This document shows positions 52,019 through 61,507 of a stretch of DNA of 64,000 nt, one piece after another. The DNA is from Brevibacillus_D fluminis_A (GTDB lineage: Bacteria > Bacillota > Bacilli > Brevibacillales > Brevibacillaceae). A program made the translations under genes and the position numbers. Position 1 is the stretch's first letter. Each line of letters opens with the position of its first letter. The stretch spans positions 1,730,001-1,794,000 of the forward strand of contig NZ_CM125436.1 of the NCBI RefSeq assembly GCF_052072235.1, given 5' to 3'. Below the pieces are notes generated by a model that was not told the DNA's origin, searched no databases, and saw nothing but the letters and a program-made list of their open reading frames with translations.

Positions 52019-53287
52019 ATGCGCTTTACAAGAGAGACGATCAGCGTGGAGAAAGCAGTCCAAATGCTGCTTGCGCAAGCCGCCCATCCGCTGCCGGAAG
52101 AGGAGGTCAGCCTCTATGAAGCGCATGGACGGGTGATGGCCCGTTCGCTTCAGGCGGACAGCGACATGCCGCCTTTTGACCGCTCCCCGCTGGACGGCTA
52201 TGCCGTCAGGGCGGAGGATACCGTCCATGCGTCAGTCGAGCATCCGGTATGGCTGAACGTGATCGAAACCGTCGCTGCAGGGCAGGTGCCGTCCAAGCAG
52301 GTTTTGCCCAACACTGCGATCCGGATCATGACAGGCGCGCTGATGCCGGCAGGGGCGGATGCGGTCGTCATGTTTGAACAGACTGAAAATCCGGGTGAAA
52401 TCAGCGAGCGGGTCGGTGTCAAGCGGGCGATGAAAGCCGGTGAAAACATCTCGCGCCGCGGCGAGGAAATTTCGCGAGGGACACAGGTGATCGAGCGCGG
52501 CGAGCGGATTAATGGCGGCGTGATGGCGCTTTTGGCCGCGTTTGGCTATGTGCGGATTCCCGTTGTGCGCCGTCCGCGGGTCGGACTGTTGATCACCGGC
52601 AATGAACTGCTGTCGCCGGAGGAGCCGCTGCGCCCCGGGCAAATTCGCAACAGCAACGGCCCGATGCTTGCAGGCATGATCGCCGATGCGGGAGGAGTGC
52701 CGCTGTTGTTTCCGCCGCTGTCGGATCATCCTGGCGCAGCGAAGGAAGCGCTCGATCAGCTGGTCGACCAGGTGGATGTATTTGTGACGACGGGCGGCGT
52801 TTCTGTCGGCGATTTCGATGGCATCGCGGCGATGTCGGACGATGACGATGTGCAGCTTTTGTTTAACCGGGTGGCGATGCGGCCGGGCAGCCCGACGACT
52901 GCCCTCCTGTATCGGAATAAGCCGATCTGCGGGTTGTCCGGCAATCCGGGCGCTTGTTTTCTCGGCTTCGAGCTGTTTGTCCGGCCGCTGCTCGCACAGA
53001 TGATGGGGCAGACGAACGCGCTGCGGCATTCCATCAGGGCGACGCTCGGCAGCTCGTGTGAAAAGCCGTGCCCGTATCCGCGATACTTGCGCGGACGTCT
53101 GCAGGAAGAAAACAGGCAGCTTGTCGCGTATCCGGACAAGAACGACAAAGCCGGGAATTTGACCACGCTGAAAAACAGCGAGTGTTTCATCATCATTCCG
53201 GCCGGCGGCAGAGGACGGAGCGCAGGGGAAGAGGTCGAAGTGATTTTGCATGCCATGCCGCGCTTCGGAGGGGAGAGAAAGCGATGA
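52019..53287 (+). CDS. moeA: Molybdopterin molybdenumtransferase
   Basis: Inserts molybdate into adenylylated molybdopterin. 422 residues: DMPPFDRSPLDGYAV (family signature), AGQVPSKQV, MTGALMPAGADAVV, the MoCF-binding domain with VGLLITGNELL, TTGGVSVGDFD and the C-terminal SGNPGACFLGF. AAGGAGGA lies seven bases before the ATG; longer in-frame versions run back into the leader. The stop overlaps the mobB start. Needed, with mobA and fdhD nearby, for active molybdoenzymes. Confidence 0.93.
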   Translation: MRFTRETISVEKAVQMLLAQAAHPLPEEEVSLYEAHGRVMARSLQADSDMPPFDRSPLDGYAVRAEDTVHASVEHPVWLNVIETVAAGQVPSKQVLPNTAIRIMTGALMPAGADAVVMFEQTENPGEISERVGVKRAMKAGENISRRGEEISRGTQVIERGERINGGVMALLAAFGYVRIPVVRRPRVGLLITGNELLSPEEPLRPGQIRNSNGPMLAGMIADAGGVPLLFPPLSDHPGAAKEALDQLVDQVDVFVTTGGVSVGDFDGIAAMSDDDDVQLLFNRVAMRPGSPTTALLYRNKPICGLSGNPGACFLGFELFVRPLLAQMMGQTNALRHSIRATLGSSCEKPCPYPRYLRGRLQEENRQLVAYPDKNDKAGNLTTLKNSECFIIIPAGGRGRSAGEEVEVILHAMPRFGGERKR

Positions 53288-53787
53288 CGGCTCCTTTTGT
53301 CTTTCAGATCTCCGGCTATTCCAATACAGGAAAAACGACGCTCCTGACCGCGCTGATCCAGCGATTCGAGCGCGCTGGCATTCGCGTCGGAGTGCTCAAG
53401 CATGACGGCGCCCACGATTTCGCGCTTGATCAGCCGGGAAAAGACACGCACCGCTTCGGCGAGGCCGGCGCGTCCTTTGTGGCGATTCAGTCGGCAGCCA
53501 AAAGCGCGCTGATCCAAAGAGGGAGTCGTTCTCCCGACGAGCTGATCCAGCGTTTGGCAGACGCGGGGGCCGAGCTGATCTTGGTCGAGGGTTACAAGCG
53601 GGAGGGCTATCCAAAGCTTGTGCTGCTGCGGGAACAAGCGCATACCGCTCTGCTTGCGGAGTTGAGCAATGTGGTTGGAGCGGTTAGCTGGTTTGCGTTC
53701 CGGCACGAAGGGTTGCCTGTTTTCGGGATTGATGATGTCGACAGCATATTCGAGCTGATCCATAACCGATTCTTGGCACATCGCTGA
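53284..53787 (+). CDS. mobB: Molybdopterin-guanine dinucleotide biosynthesis adaptor MobB
   Basis: 167 residues. P-loop G-Y-S-N-T-G-K-T-T near the N-terminus, VGVLKHDGAHDFALDQPGKD, and LILVEGYKREGYPK, all family marks. Binds GTP and helps MobA make the dinucleotide form of the cofactor. Starts at the ATGA overlap with moeA, with GGAGGGGAGAG upstream, so the two are translated together. Confidence 0.92.
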   Translation: MTAPFVFQISGYSNTGKTTLLTALIQRFERAGIRVGVLKHDGAHDFALDQPGKDTHRFGEAGASFVAIQSAAKSALIQRGSRSPDELIQRLADAGAELILVEGYKREGYPKLVLLREQAHTALLAELSNVVGAVSWFAFRHEGLPVFGIDDVDSIFELIHNRFLAHR

Positions 53788-53895
53788 GAGTCGGTTTTTA
53801 CATGTGCTATCCATTTGGGGAGATGACAGGCTGGACGTAAAGGCGCTATAATGCCGCTCATACGACGCAATGGGAAACGGATACGAGGTGAGAGC

Positions 53896-56505
53896 TTGAA
53901 TCAAATTGAAATGCTTCATGGATTGTCAAAAGTCGAACAGGCTCGCTTGCTGGGCAAGCTCGAACGCATATCCTATCAGAATGGGGAAACGGTTTTTGAA
54001 CAAGGGGCAGCCGGGGACAGCATGTATGTGATCCAAAGCGGCAAGATCGAGCTGTTCACACAGGGGCCGGACGGACGCCGGTTTTCCCTGGTTGTCCTTG
54101 CGCCTGGCGAGGCGTTCGGCGAAATGGCGCTCTTGACGGGGGAAGCCCGCACCGCGACGGCGATCGCAGTGGGCGAGACGGTTCTCATGCGCATCGATGC
54201 GGAAACGTTCATCGAGCTGGTGAACGAAAAAACATCCATTTCCGCTTATTTTATTCGGCTGCTGTCCAAGCGGCTCGTCCAGACGAACCACAACTTGCAG
54301 GATGCGAAAGAGGAACGGGCGCGGCAGTTCGCAGCGGAGTTCCGCGTGCTCGATCCGACGTGGCACAAAGTCATTTTGCGCTGTGCTCATGTCCCTTATG
54401 TCAGCAAACGACTGATCTTGCGCGAGTTGAACATTCCGACGTGGGAGGAAGGGCTGCGGGCGAATCCGTCTGTGGGAAACTATGTGAAGCCGGTCGAGGA
54501 GAATGCGCAGTTGCTTGCGGTTTTGCCTGGAGCGAGAAGCAAGCTGATCGAGCTGTACGGCGCTACAAGCGATGCGGAAGGCAGACAGGCATGGATGGAG
54601 ACGGTCGTCGCCGATTTTGTGCAGCATGGTGAGATCGGACATGGCGCATATGTTCTCGCCTATGCGGAAAAGTGGGAGAACCTCATTGGCTTGATCAGGC
54701 AAAAACGCGATCAACTCGAACGAGTCGATTGGAACATCATCATCTCCGCGCTTGCGCAATGTCCGGAAGAGCTGCTTTTTTGCGATTTTTCGCTCTTGCT
54801 CGCCTTTTTGCAAGAATGCGTGAAAGAAAACCCGGAGCTGGGGATCGCCAAGCTGGATGCCGCTCTCGGGCTGCGCACCCGCTATTTTTCCGACGACCAA
54901 ACGATCGCGCTCTATCGGATCGGCGCGGAGCTTTGCCGTCAGCACCATCCGGCGAAATCGCTGGAGTATTTGAATGCGGCCATGGGGCTGTCGCAGCAGA
55001 CGGCGGCAGCGGCCGCAAACGACGAGAATCGCACCTTTTTTCTTGCCAAGCTGTCGCTGGACGGGATGAAGCGAAACGGCCTGGTGGATGCTGCCGGCAA
55101 GCTGTTCGCCAAAAACAAGCTGGTCACCAGCCTGTCGGTTCTCATGGCCATCGGATGCATCGTGTTCTTTTCACAAAGCGCGCCGTTTGGCGGTTTGTCG
55201 CACCAAGGCATGGCATTTATCGGCGTCGCAATCGCGGCCGTTATTTTTTGGATACTCAATATCATTCCTGATTTCATCGTTGCCTTGTTCATGGCGATGT
55301 ATTGGGTTATGGACGGCTTGGTCAAGCCGGAGGTGGCACTCTCCGGGTATGCATCGCCCGTCTGGCTATACATGCTGTTCATCCTTGCATTGGGCGCCGC
55401 GATTACCAAATCGGGGATTTTGTACCGGTTGTCCTTGTATGCGCTAAAAGCGTTTCCCAGCCATTATCGCGGACAGCTGTGGGGCATCACGGTCAGCGGC
55501 TTGCTGCTCAACCCGCTGATTCCATCCTCATCCGCCAAGGCGACGCTGGGAGTCCCGATCGCCCAGACCATTTCCGAATCGATGGGCTTTGCCGACAGAA
55601 GCAAGGGGGCGGCCGGGCTTGGACTTGCGGCGATGATTTTTTACGGCTTTATGGCACCATTTGTGCTGACCGGTTCGTACACGAACGTCATGGCGTACGG
55701 CTTGGTGGCCGGCGACAGCACTCTTTCCTGGTTCCAATGGTTGTGGTATGCGCTGCCGGCCTTCGTGGTTTTCACGATCGGCATGCTAGCCGTTATCCTG
55801 ATTTTTTTCAAACCGAAGGCGCCTGCCAGACCGATTACAAAAGAAGTGATCGACGACCAGATCCGCATTCTCGGTGCGCTGACCCGCGAAGAAAAAATCA
55901 CGATCGCAGTCACGCTGGCATGTATCGTGCCCTTGATGCTCCAGCCGTTGCACGGGATTGACAACGCCTGGGTCATGCTGATGGGCTTCGCCGTTTTCGT
56001 CATCACCGGCGTGCTGGACGCGAAAACGTTGAAAAGCGGCATCGACTGGCCGTTCCTTCTTTTTATCGGAATCGCCTTCAGCTTTGCGGAAGTGGCGACA
56101 CAGCTTGGCGTTGCAGATGTGATGGCACAGGCGACCAGCGAGTACATGGCACCGTTCATGACATCGCCATACCTGTTTCTCATCGCCGTCTCGCTGCTAT
56201 CCTTTCTGGTCACGTTGATCATCCGCGACGACCCCGCTGTCATTTTGCTGGTCATGTCCATGCTGCCGCTGGCACAAAAAATGGAGATCCATCCATGGGT
56301 ACTCGTGTTTGTCATCTTGCTCTCCACAGACCCATTCTTCTTCTCCTACCAATCACCAACCTATTTAACCGCCTACTACAGCACGGAGGAACGCTCTTTT
56401 ACCCATAAACAAGGCCAATTCATCGCCGTATGCTACGCCATCATGGTACTGGTGCTGATCATCGCGTGCGTGCCGTTCTGGCAGATGATCGGGTTGATTC
56501 AGTGA
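53896..56505 (+). CDS. SLC13/DASS-type anion transporter fused to an N-terminal cyclic-nucleotide-binding domain
   Basis: 869 residues. The first 120 form a CRP-type cNMP domain with the phosphate-binding cassette F-G-E-M-A-L-L and R-T-A-T-A intact, then about 260 helical residues without motif, then a membrane transporter (about 415-869) with ten or more helices, LLLNPLIPSSSAKAT and LTGSYTN loops of the divalent-anion symporter superfamily. No helix-turn-helix. TTG start chosen because GAGGTGA is close upstream; an ATG 45 bases earlier is in frame but weak. The fusion implies a gate or sensor controlled by a nucleotide on the cytoplasmic side. Substrate unknown, possibly a dicarboxylate or sulfate. 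Confidence 0.8.
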   Translation: MNQIEMLHGLSKVEQARLLGKLERISYQNGETVFEQGAAGDSMYVIQSGKIELFTQGPDGRRFSLVVLAPGEAFGEMALLTGEARTATAIAVGETVLMRIDAETFIELVNEKTSISAYFIRLLSKRLVQTNHNLQDAKEERARQFAAEFRVLDPTWHKVILRCAHVPYVSKRLILRELNIPTWEEGLRANPSVGNYVKPVEENAQLLAVLPGARSKLIELYGATSDAEGRQAWMETVVADFVQHGEIGHGAYVLAYAEKWENLIGLIRQKRDQLERVDWNIIISALAQCPEELLFCDFSLLLAFLQECVKENPELGIAKLDAALGLRTRYFSDDQTIALYRIGAELCRQHHPAKSLEYLNAAMGLSQQTAAAAANDENRTFFLAKLSLDGMKRNGLVDAAGKLFAKNKLVTSLSVLMAIGCIVFFSQSAPFGGLSHQGMAFIGVAIAAVIFWILNIIPDFIVALFMAMYWVMDGLVKPEVALSGYASPVWLYMLFILALGAAITKSGILYRLSLYALKAFPSHYRGQLWGITVSGLLLNPLIPSSSAKATLGVPIAQTISESMGFADRSKGAAGLGLAAMIFYGFMAPFVLTGSYTNVMAYGLVAGDSTLSWFQWLWYALPAFVVFTIGMLAVILIFFKPKAPARPITKEVIDDQIRILGALTREEKITIAVTLACIVPLMLQPLHGIDNAWVMLMGFAVFVITGVLDAKTLKSGIDWPFLLFIGIAFSFAEVATQLGVADVMAQATSEYMAPFMTSPYLFLIAVSLLSFLVTLIIRDDPAVILLVMSMLPLAQKMEIHPWVLVFVILLSTDPFFFSYQSPTYLTAYYSTEERSFTHKQGQFIAVCYAIMVLVLIIACVPFWQMIGLIQ

Positions 56506-56515
56506 TAAGATGTGT

Positions 56516-56558
56516 AAAAAGCTGGGAGATGCCTGTAGGAGGCGGTTTCCCAGCTTTT
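56516..56558 (+). terminator. Terminator of the transporter fusion gene
   Basis: AAAAGCTGGGA pairs perfectly with TCCCAGCTTTT around a 20-base loop; A and T tracts on both sides. Confidence 0.85.
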
Positions 56559-56604
56559 ATTTAGGTTTTTTTATCTTTTTGATTGGCTGTATAAACGCAG
56601 CGAA

Positions 56605-56708
56605 GGGATTTTTGTAAGAAAGTGGAACGCCAGCGTTTGCGATGCCTGCCACCCCGACCCCCAGTAGGCATCGCAACCGCTGCCGTGGAACTTTCTTGCA
56701 AAAATCCC
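56605..56708. repeat. 104-bp near-perfect inverted repeat
   Basis: The outer arm GGGATTTTTGTAAGAAAGT (56605-56623) pairs with 56690-56708 with one mismatch; CAGCG (56631-56635) pairs with CGCTG (56678-56682); the inner arm TTGCGATGCCT (56637-56647) pairs perfectly with AGGCATCGCAA (56666-56676) around an 18-base C-rich loop. Almost the whole element folds into one hairpin. It lies between two terminators of convergent genes and codes for nothing. Size and shape fit a miniature inverted-repeat element or a large intergenic repeat. No flanking target duplication was recognised. Confidence 0.7.
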
Positions 56709-56736
56709 CTCACCTCCACCAAAGCCCACCAAAAGC

Positions 56737-56768
56737 AAAAAAAACAACCCCAGCCCAAGCTGAGGTTG
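56737..56768 (-). terminator. Terminator of the PuuP-like permease gene
   Basis: On the minus strand CAACCTCAGC pairs with GCTGGGGTTG (one mismatch) around a short loop, followed by eight T residues. Confidence 0.8.
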
Positions 56769-56781
56769 CCACCAAATAAAC

Positions 56782-58128
56782 CTACTCCAAATCCACCTCA
56801 TCAAAATTCAACTCAGGCGGCCGCTTCGTAAACATCTTGGTCAAATACATCAAATAAATCAGCCCGCAAAGCGCCCAAACGCCGCCAAGAATCAGCGAAT
56901 GCTTGTCCAGGCTGGTCCAGAGCCATACCGTAAAGCCCGCGCCGATCAGCGGAAGAATCAAATACCGCAGCGTATCCAGCGGCGAGCGGCGGCGGCTGCG
57001 CACGAAATAATGCGCGATCACGGACAGGTTGACGAACGTGAAGGCAACCAGCGCCCCAAAGTTGATGAATGACGTTGCGGTCACCAGATCGACGAACAGC
57101 GCCGTCAGCGACAGTACCCCGACCAGCACGATATTGAACACCGGCGTTTTGAAGCGCGGATGGAGCGAACCGAACAGCTTCTGCGGCAAAACCGAGTCGC
57201 GGCCCATCGCGTACAACAGGCGCGTCACGCTGCCGTGGGCGGCCACTGCCGAGGCGAGGAAGCCGACGAGCGACGCCGCTGTGAACAGGGCGGTCAACAA
57301 GTTGCCGCCGACATACTCGATCATTTCATACGCAGCGGTATCCGCGTTTTTGAATGACGCATAGTCAGGATATACCATGTGCCCCACGTACGAAATGAAG
57401 ATGAACAAGGCGCCTCCGATCAGCGTCACCAACAAAATCGCTTTCGGAATCGTTTTGTCCGGATTTTTTGTTTCCTCGGACAAGGTCGAGACCGCATCGA
57501 ATCCGAGGAAGGACAGGCACAACAGCGATGCGCCCGCCATAACGGACGAAAGCGGCACGTCCGGATTGAAAAACGGCTTGATCGAGACGAGCGTGCCCGT
57601 ACCCATGCCATTGAGGATGCCTTTGACCGACAGCACGACGAAAACGATCAGGACGAAAAATTGATAAATGACGAACAGCGTATTGATATTGGTAGCCAGC
57701 TTGATTCCCAAAATGTTGAGCACCGTCGTAATCACGATGAAGCTGATCACCCAGACCCAGAACGGGACGCTGGGAAAATAAATCGCCAAATACAGCGTGG
57801 CCACCAAGTAGTTAATCATCGGTAAGAACAAATAATCCATCAAAATGGCCCAGCCAACAAGGAAGCCAACGTGCGAATTCAGCGATTTTTGCGTATAGGT
57901 ATAGGCGGAACCGGACATCGGATACACCTTGACCATCCTGCCATAGCTATAGGCGGTAAACGCCATCGCAATCAGGGCGACGATATAGGCAGCCGGCAGC
58001 ATGCCGTGCGACGCCTGCGTGGCAACCCCGTACGTGGTGAAAATCGTCAGCGGCGCCATATAGGCAAGGCCGAAAAAGATGACGTGGAACAGCGAGAGCG
58101 AGCGTTTGAGTGTTCTAGGTTGTGACAA
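56782..58128 (-). CDS. APC-family permease, putrescine importer PuuP-like
   Basis: 448 residues, twelve membrane segments. It follows E. coli PuuP closely in pattern: G-S-A-Y-T-Y with Q-K-S-L-N and H-V-G-F-L-V-G-W, the D-Y-L-F-L-P-M-I-N motif, LSFLGFDAVSTLSEET, ASVSRLLY-type loop GSVTRLLYAMGRD, and FDLVTATSFINFGALVAFTFVNLSV. This makes polyamine or amino acid uptake likely. A TTG start was chosen because GGAGG is eight bases upstream of it; the ATG five codons earlier has no ribosome site. Stands alone with its own terminator; not linked to the puu degradation genes. Confidence 0.85.
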   Translation of the reverse strand: MSQPRTLKRSLSLFHVIFFGLAYMAPLTIFTTYGVATQASHGMLPAAYIVALIAMAFTAYSYGRMVKVYPMSGSAYTYTQKSLNSHVGFLVGWAILMDYLFLPMINYLVATLYLAIYFPSVPFWVWVISFIVITTVLNILGIKLATNINTLFVIYQFFVLIVFVVLSVKGILNGMGTGTLVSIKPFFNPDVPLSSVMAGASLLCLSFLGFDAVSTLSEETKNPDKTIPKAILLVTLIGGALFIFISYVGHMVYPDYASFKNADTAAYEMIEYVGGNLLTALFTAASLVGFLASAVAAHGSVTRLLYAMGRDSVLPQKLFGSLHPRFKTPVFNIVLVGVLSLTALFVDLVTATSFINFGALVAFTFVNLSVIAHYFVRSRRRSPLDTLRYLILPLIGAGFTVWLWTSLDKHSLILGGVWALCGLIYLMYLTKMFTKRPPELNFDEVDLE

Positions 58129-58244
58129 GTAACGAGCCTCCATTCGGTAGAATAACTTTTTCCGTCTCTTATCCTAGCAACTGTCGTGCCAAATAAAAAG
58201 CCTTTATAAAAAAACATGTAGAAACGCGAAAAAACGATTCGGTT

Positions 58245-58274
58245 TTGAGGGAATCTCTTCCTTTTTGGTATAAT
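58245..58274 (+). promoter_or_regulatory. Sigma-A promoter of cardiolipin synthase
   Basis: TTGAGG (58245-58250) and a perfect TATAAT (58269-58274) are 18 bases apart, 35 bases before the coding start. Confidence 0.6.
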
Positions 58275-58308
58275 AGACGGACGGCCATCAGAACGGGGGG
58301 ATTCGCAC

Positions 58309-59754
58309 GTGGAAATTTTATCAAAGCTATATATCGTTCTATTGGTTGTGAACATCATGTTTGCCCTGTCCATCATTTTTCTCGAACGGCGCAACATTGC
58401 CGCCACATGGTCGTGGCTGATGGTATTGGTATTTTTCCCGATCGCTGGATTCTTTCTCTATATTTTTCTCGGCCAAAATTTGCGCAAGCGGAAAATCTAC
58501 CGCATCAAGCGGCAGGAGATCGCGATGGTTTCCAGGCAAGTCGAAGAGCAGGCGACACAGCTGTCCCACGCCCGGCTTGGCTGCCATGACCCGTCGGTGT
58601 ATGAGTACGAAAATCTCATTTACATGCATCTGACGACCAATTACAGCCTGCTTTCCACCGATAACAAGGTCGACATTTTTACGGACGGGAATGACAAATT
58701 CGCGCAGCTTTTGCAGGATATTGAGGCTGCGCAGGATCATATCCACATGCTCTACTACATCGTGCGCGATGACGAATTGGGACGACGAATCTTGAACGCG
58801 CTGACAAAAAAGGCGCGGGAAGGCGTGGCGGTCCGCTTCTTGTACGACGACATCGGCTCCTCGCATCTGTCGCGTCATTTTTTTGACGAGCTGCGCAAGG
58901 CAGGCGGGGAGGCGGTTCCGTTCTTTCCGTCCAAAATCCCGTACATCAACCCGCGGATCAATTACCGCAACCACCGCAAGATCGTCGTCATCGACGGAAA
59001 AGTCGGTTATGTGGGCGGGTTCAACATCGGAAACGAATATTTGGGCCTGGACCCTTACCTGGGCTACTGGCGCGACACCCACCTGCGCCTGTCAGGCGGG
59101 GCTGTGCTTCATTTGCAGGCGCCGTTCTTTCTGGATTGGAACTTGGCCACAGGGGAGGGCGTCGCCTATGACGAGCGCTATTTCCCCAAAGTTGAAGGCG
59201 GGGGCAAGACGGCGATCCAGATCGTGACCAGCGGGCCGAATTCCAAATGGCATCACATACGCGACGGGTATGTCAAGATGATTCATTCCGCGAAAGAGTC
59301 TGTCCTGCTGCAATCTCCTTATTTTATCCCGGATGACAGCCTGCTTAACGCGATGAAAATCGCCGCGCTCTCCGGCGTGGATGTCAAGCTGATGCTCCCG
59401 CGAAAAGCGGATCATAAATTTACCCGCTGGGCGTCGCATTCGTATGTGGGGGAGCTTTTGGAAAGCGGGATCAAGTGCTATTTTTATGAAAAAGGCTTCC
59501 TTCACGCCAAAACGATTGTCGTTGATGGAAAGATCGCCTCTGTCGGCACGGCCAATCTGGACATTCGCAGCTTCAAGCTCAATTTTGAGATCAACGCATT
59601 TGTGTACGATACGGAGACGGCGTGCAAGCTGGTACATATTTTCAACGAGGATCTGAAGGAGTGCAGCGAGGAAACGCTGGCCGAATACATCCGACGGTCA
59701 CGATTTGCCCGCTTCAAGGAGTCAATCGCGCGCCTTGTTTCGCCGATTTTATAA
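58309..59754 (+). CDS. cls: Cardiolipin synthase
   Basis: Condenses two phosphatidylglycerol molecules to cardiolipin in the membrane. 481 residues: two N-terminal membrane helices (about 5-25 and 36-55), then two phospholipase-D domains, each with an HKD motif: N-H-R-K-I-V-V-I-D-G-K with G-G-F-N-I-G (about 224) and H-A-K-T-I-V-V-D-G-K with G-T-A-N-L-D (about 400). GTG start after a GGGGGG stretch. A single-gene unit by its promoter, though no terminator was seen before the next ECF-type promoter. Confidence 0.93.
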   Translation: MEILSKLYIVLLVVNIMFALSIIFLERRNIAATWSWLMVLVFFPIAGFFLYIFLGQNLRKRKIYRIKRQEIAMVSRQVEEQATQLSHARLGCHDPSVYEYENLIYMHLTTNYSLLSTDNKVDIFTDGNDKFAQLLQDIEAAQDHIHMLYYIVRDDELGRRILNALTKKAREGVAVRFLYDDIGSSHLSRHFFDELRKAGGEAVPFFPSKIPYINPRINYRNHRKIVVIDGKVGYVGGFNIGNEYLGLDPYLGYWRDTHLRLSGGAVLHLQAPFFLDWNLATGEGVAYDERYFPKVEGGGKTAIQIVTSGPNSKWHHIRDGYVKMIHSAKESVLLQSPYFIPDDSLLNAMKIAALSGVDVKLMLPRKADHKFTRWASHSYVGELLESGIKCYFYEKGFLHAKTIVVDGKIASVGTANLDIRSFKLNFEINAFVYDTETACKLVHIFNEDLKECSEETLAEYIRRSRFARFKESIARLVSPIL

Positions 59755-59776
59755 AGAGGGGAAGCGTGCAAAAATT

Positions 59777-59805
59777 TGTAACGAAACAAACCGGAGAATC
59801 GTCTA
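59777..59805 (+). promoter_or_regulatory. ECF-sigma-type promoter of the WG-repeat gene
   Basis: TGTAAC (59777-59782) and CGTCTA (59800-59805) are 17 bases apart, a very good fit to Bacillus SigX/SigM-type promoters. Identical -35 and spacing to the element at 32197-32225. Confidence 0.65.
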
Positions 59806-59850
59806 TTCTAGGTGATGCAACCACTGGAGAGAGAAAGCGGGGACGTAACA

Positions 59851-61449
59851 ATGAAAAAAAATGCGGCAGCACTGTCGGTTGTCCTGATCAGCAGCATGCT
59901 ATTTGGCGTAAACGGTGCCATGGCGGAGGAGAAGAAGCAGGATGATCCGCTCTATCCGGCATACATCAACTTCAAATTCGGCTTTATCAATAAAGAAGGC
60001 AAAGAGATGATTGCCCCGCAATTTGGCTGGGTGGGCACGTTTAGCGAAGGATTGGCACCGGCGAGCGCGGAAAACGGGAAGGTCGGCTTCATCGACCGGA
60101 CGGGCAAATTCGTGATTCAGCCCGTGTATGAATCGGCGCTGGACTCGTTTACAAACGGAATCGCCCACGTCACCGTAAACGATGATGTGTTGACGATTGA
60201 CAAAACAGGCAAGGCATTGGGGCCAAACCCGGACAAAATCGGTTTGAACGGCTACTATGAAGGGCTTGCCGCAGCGCGCGATGGCGAAAAGTGGGGCTTC
60301 GTGGACGAAAAGGGGAACTGGGTTGTGAAGCCGACCTATGAAATGGTCGGGCGTTTTTCCGAAGGGTTGGCTGCTGTCAGCCAGGATAATGCAAAGCAAG
60401 GCTACATCGACAAGACCGGCAAGCTGGTCCTGCCAGCCCAATACAGCTTTGCCGGTGAGTTCCACGAAGGCAAAGCGGCGGTCACCATCAACGACAAGAT
60501 GGGCTTCATCGATAAATCGGGCAAAGTCGTCATTCCCCCGAACTTTTTCAGCGTCGGCGATTTCACAGACGGCCTCGCACCCGTGGAAGTGCAAGAGGGG
60601 GAAGCATACAAGTACGGGTTGATCAATGCCAAGGGCGAATACGTGGTGAAACCGGTGTGGGACGTACTGCCGCAAGTGGTCGATGGCCTTGTTTATGTGG
60701 ACAACAAGCTGTTCGATAAGACAGGCAAACAGCTTCTTGAAGCGCAAGGCACCATTTATCCGTTTCAGGACGGTTTGGCGGAAGTGATCAAGAATCAGCA
60801 CGCTTCTTATATCGATCGGACAGGCAAAACGGTCTGGACCGAATCGCGCGACTATGCGCTCGGCAACGGTGCGACATTGGTAGAAAAGAAACAGCCGCTT
60901 CAATCCGGGGATTCCTACATGTATTATCCGCAAATCACCGGCTTGAAGGATGCCAAGCTGCAGGATGCGCTGAACAAAACGCTGGTTGAAAAATTCGCGC
61001 CCAAGCTTGAGGAAGAAGCGGATCTCAGCTATTCGTCGGATTACCGCGTCGTGTACCAGAAAAACAACATTCTCAACATCATCGGCGACTCGTATTCGTA
61101 CTACAGCGGCGCAGCGCACGGCATGCCGGGCAGAGACTCGGTGGTTATCGACATGGCAACAGGCAAAACAATCGGTCTGAAAGACTTGTTCAAAGCAGGC
61201 AGCGACTACAAAAAAGCGATCAACGCCGTGATCAAAGACGGTTTCGCGAAAATGGATATGCCGCTATTGGCCGATTTCGAAAGCATCGAGGATGACACCG
61301 CGTTTTTCTTGACCAAAAACGGGATCGTTGTCTATTTCCAGCCGTACGAATACACCCCGTACGCAGCAGGCTTCCCCGAATTCGAGATTCCGTACAGCAC
61401 GCTGAAGCCATATTTGGCGGGGCAGCACGATTTTTGGAAAGATAAATAA
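59851..61449 (+). CDS. Secreted WG-repeat protein with C-terminal DUF3298/RsiV-like domain
   Basis: 532 residues: signal peptide (M-K-K-N, hydrophobic core, A-M-A end), about nine WG-type repeats (about 35-330; examples KVGFIDRTGKFVIQPVYE and KMGFIDKSGKVVIPPNF), then a DUF3298-like domain (about 345-530) with YYSGAAHGMPGRDSV, L-K-D-L-F and the closing P-Y-E-Y-T-P-Y-A-A-G-F-P-E-F. The latter is the extracytoplasmic domain type of the SigV anti-sigma factor RsiV and of the lysozyme/peptidoglycan-linked family. Preceded by an ECF promoter, so likely a cell-envelope stress protein. ATG chosen because of its signal peptide and G-rich site. Confidence 0.8.
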   Translation: MKKNAAALSVVLISSMLFGVNGAMAEEKKQDDPLYPAYINFKFGFINKEGKEMIAPQFGWVGTFSEGLAPASAENGKVGFIDRTGKFVIQPVYESALDSFTNGIAHVTVNDDVLTIDKTGKALGPNPDKIGLNGYYEGLAAARDGEKWGFVDEKGNWVVKPTYEMVGRFSEGLAAVSQDNAKQGYIDKTGKLVLPAQYSFAGEFHEGKAAVTINDKMGFIDKSGKVVIPPNFFSVGDFTDGLAPVEVQEGEAYKYGLINAKGEYVVKPVWDVLPQVVDGLVYVDNKLFDKTGKQLLEAQGTIYPFQDGLAEVIKNQHASYIDRTGKTVWTESRDYALGNGATLVEKKQPLQSGDSYMYYPQITGLKDAKLQDALNKTLVEKFAPKLEEEADLSYSSDYRVVYQKNNILNIIGDSYSYYSGAAHGMPGRDSVVIDMATGKTIGLKDLFKAGSDYKKAINAVIKDGFAKMDMPLLADFESIEDDTAFFLTKNGIVVYFQPYEYTPYAAGFPEFEIPYSTLKPYLAGQHDFWKDK

Positions 61450-61461
61450 AGAGAGCGCCTG

Positions 61462-61497
61462 ATCCCCCTGACCGTTTGGAAGCCAGGGGGATTTTTT
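61462..61497 (+). terminator. Terminator of the WG-repeat gene
   Basis: ATCCCCCTG pairs perfectly with CAGGGGGAT around a 13-base loop, followed by six T residues. Confidence 0.88.
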
Positions 61498-61507
61498 CAG
61501 CCGCTTC

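Noticed and set aside
56571..56831. Small frames over the 104-bp inverted repeat
   Set aside because: Both strands are open only because of the repeat's composition; no start with a ribosome site and the sequence folds on itself.
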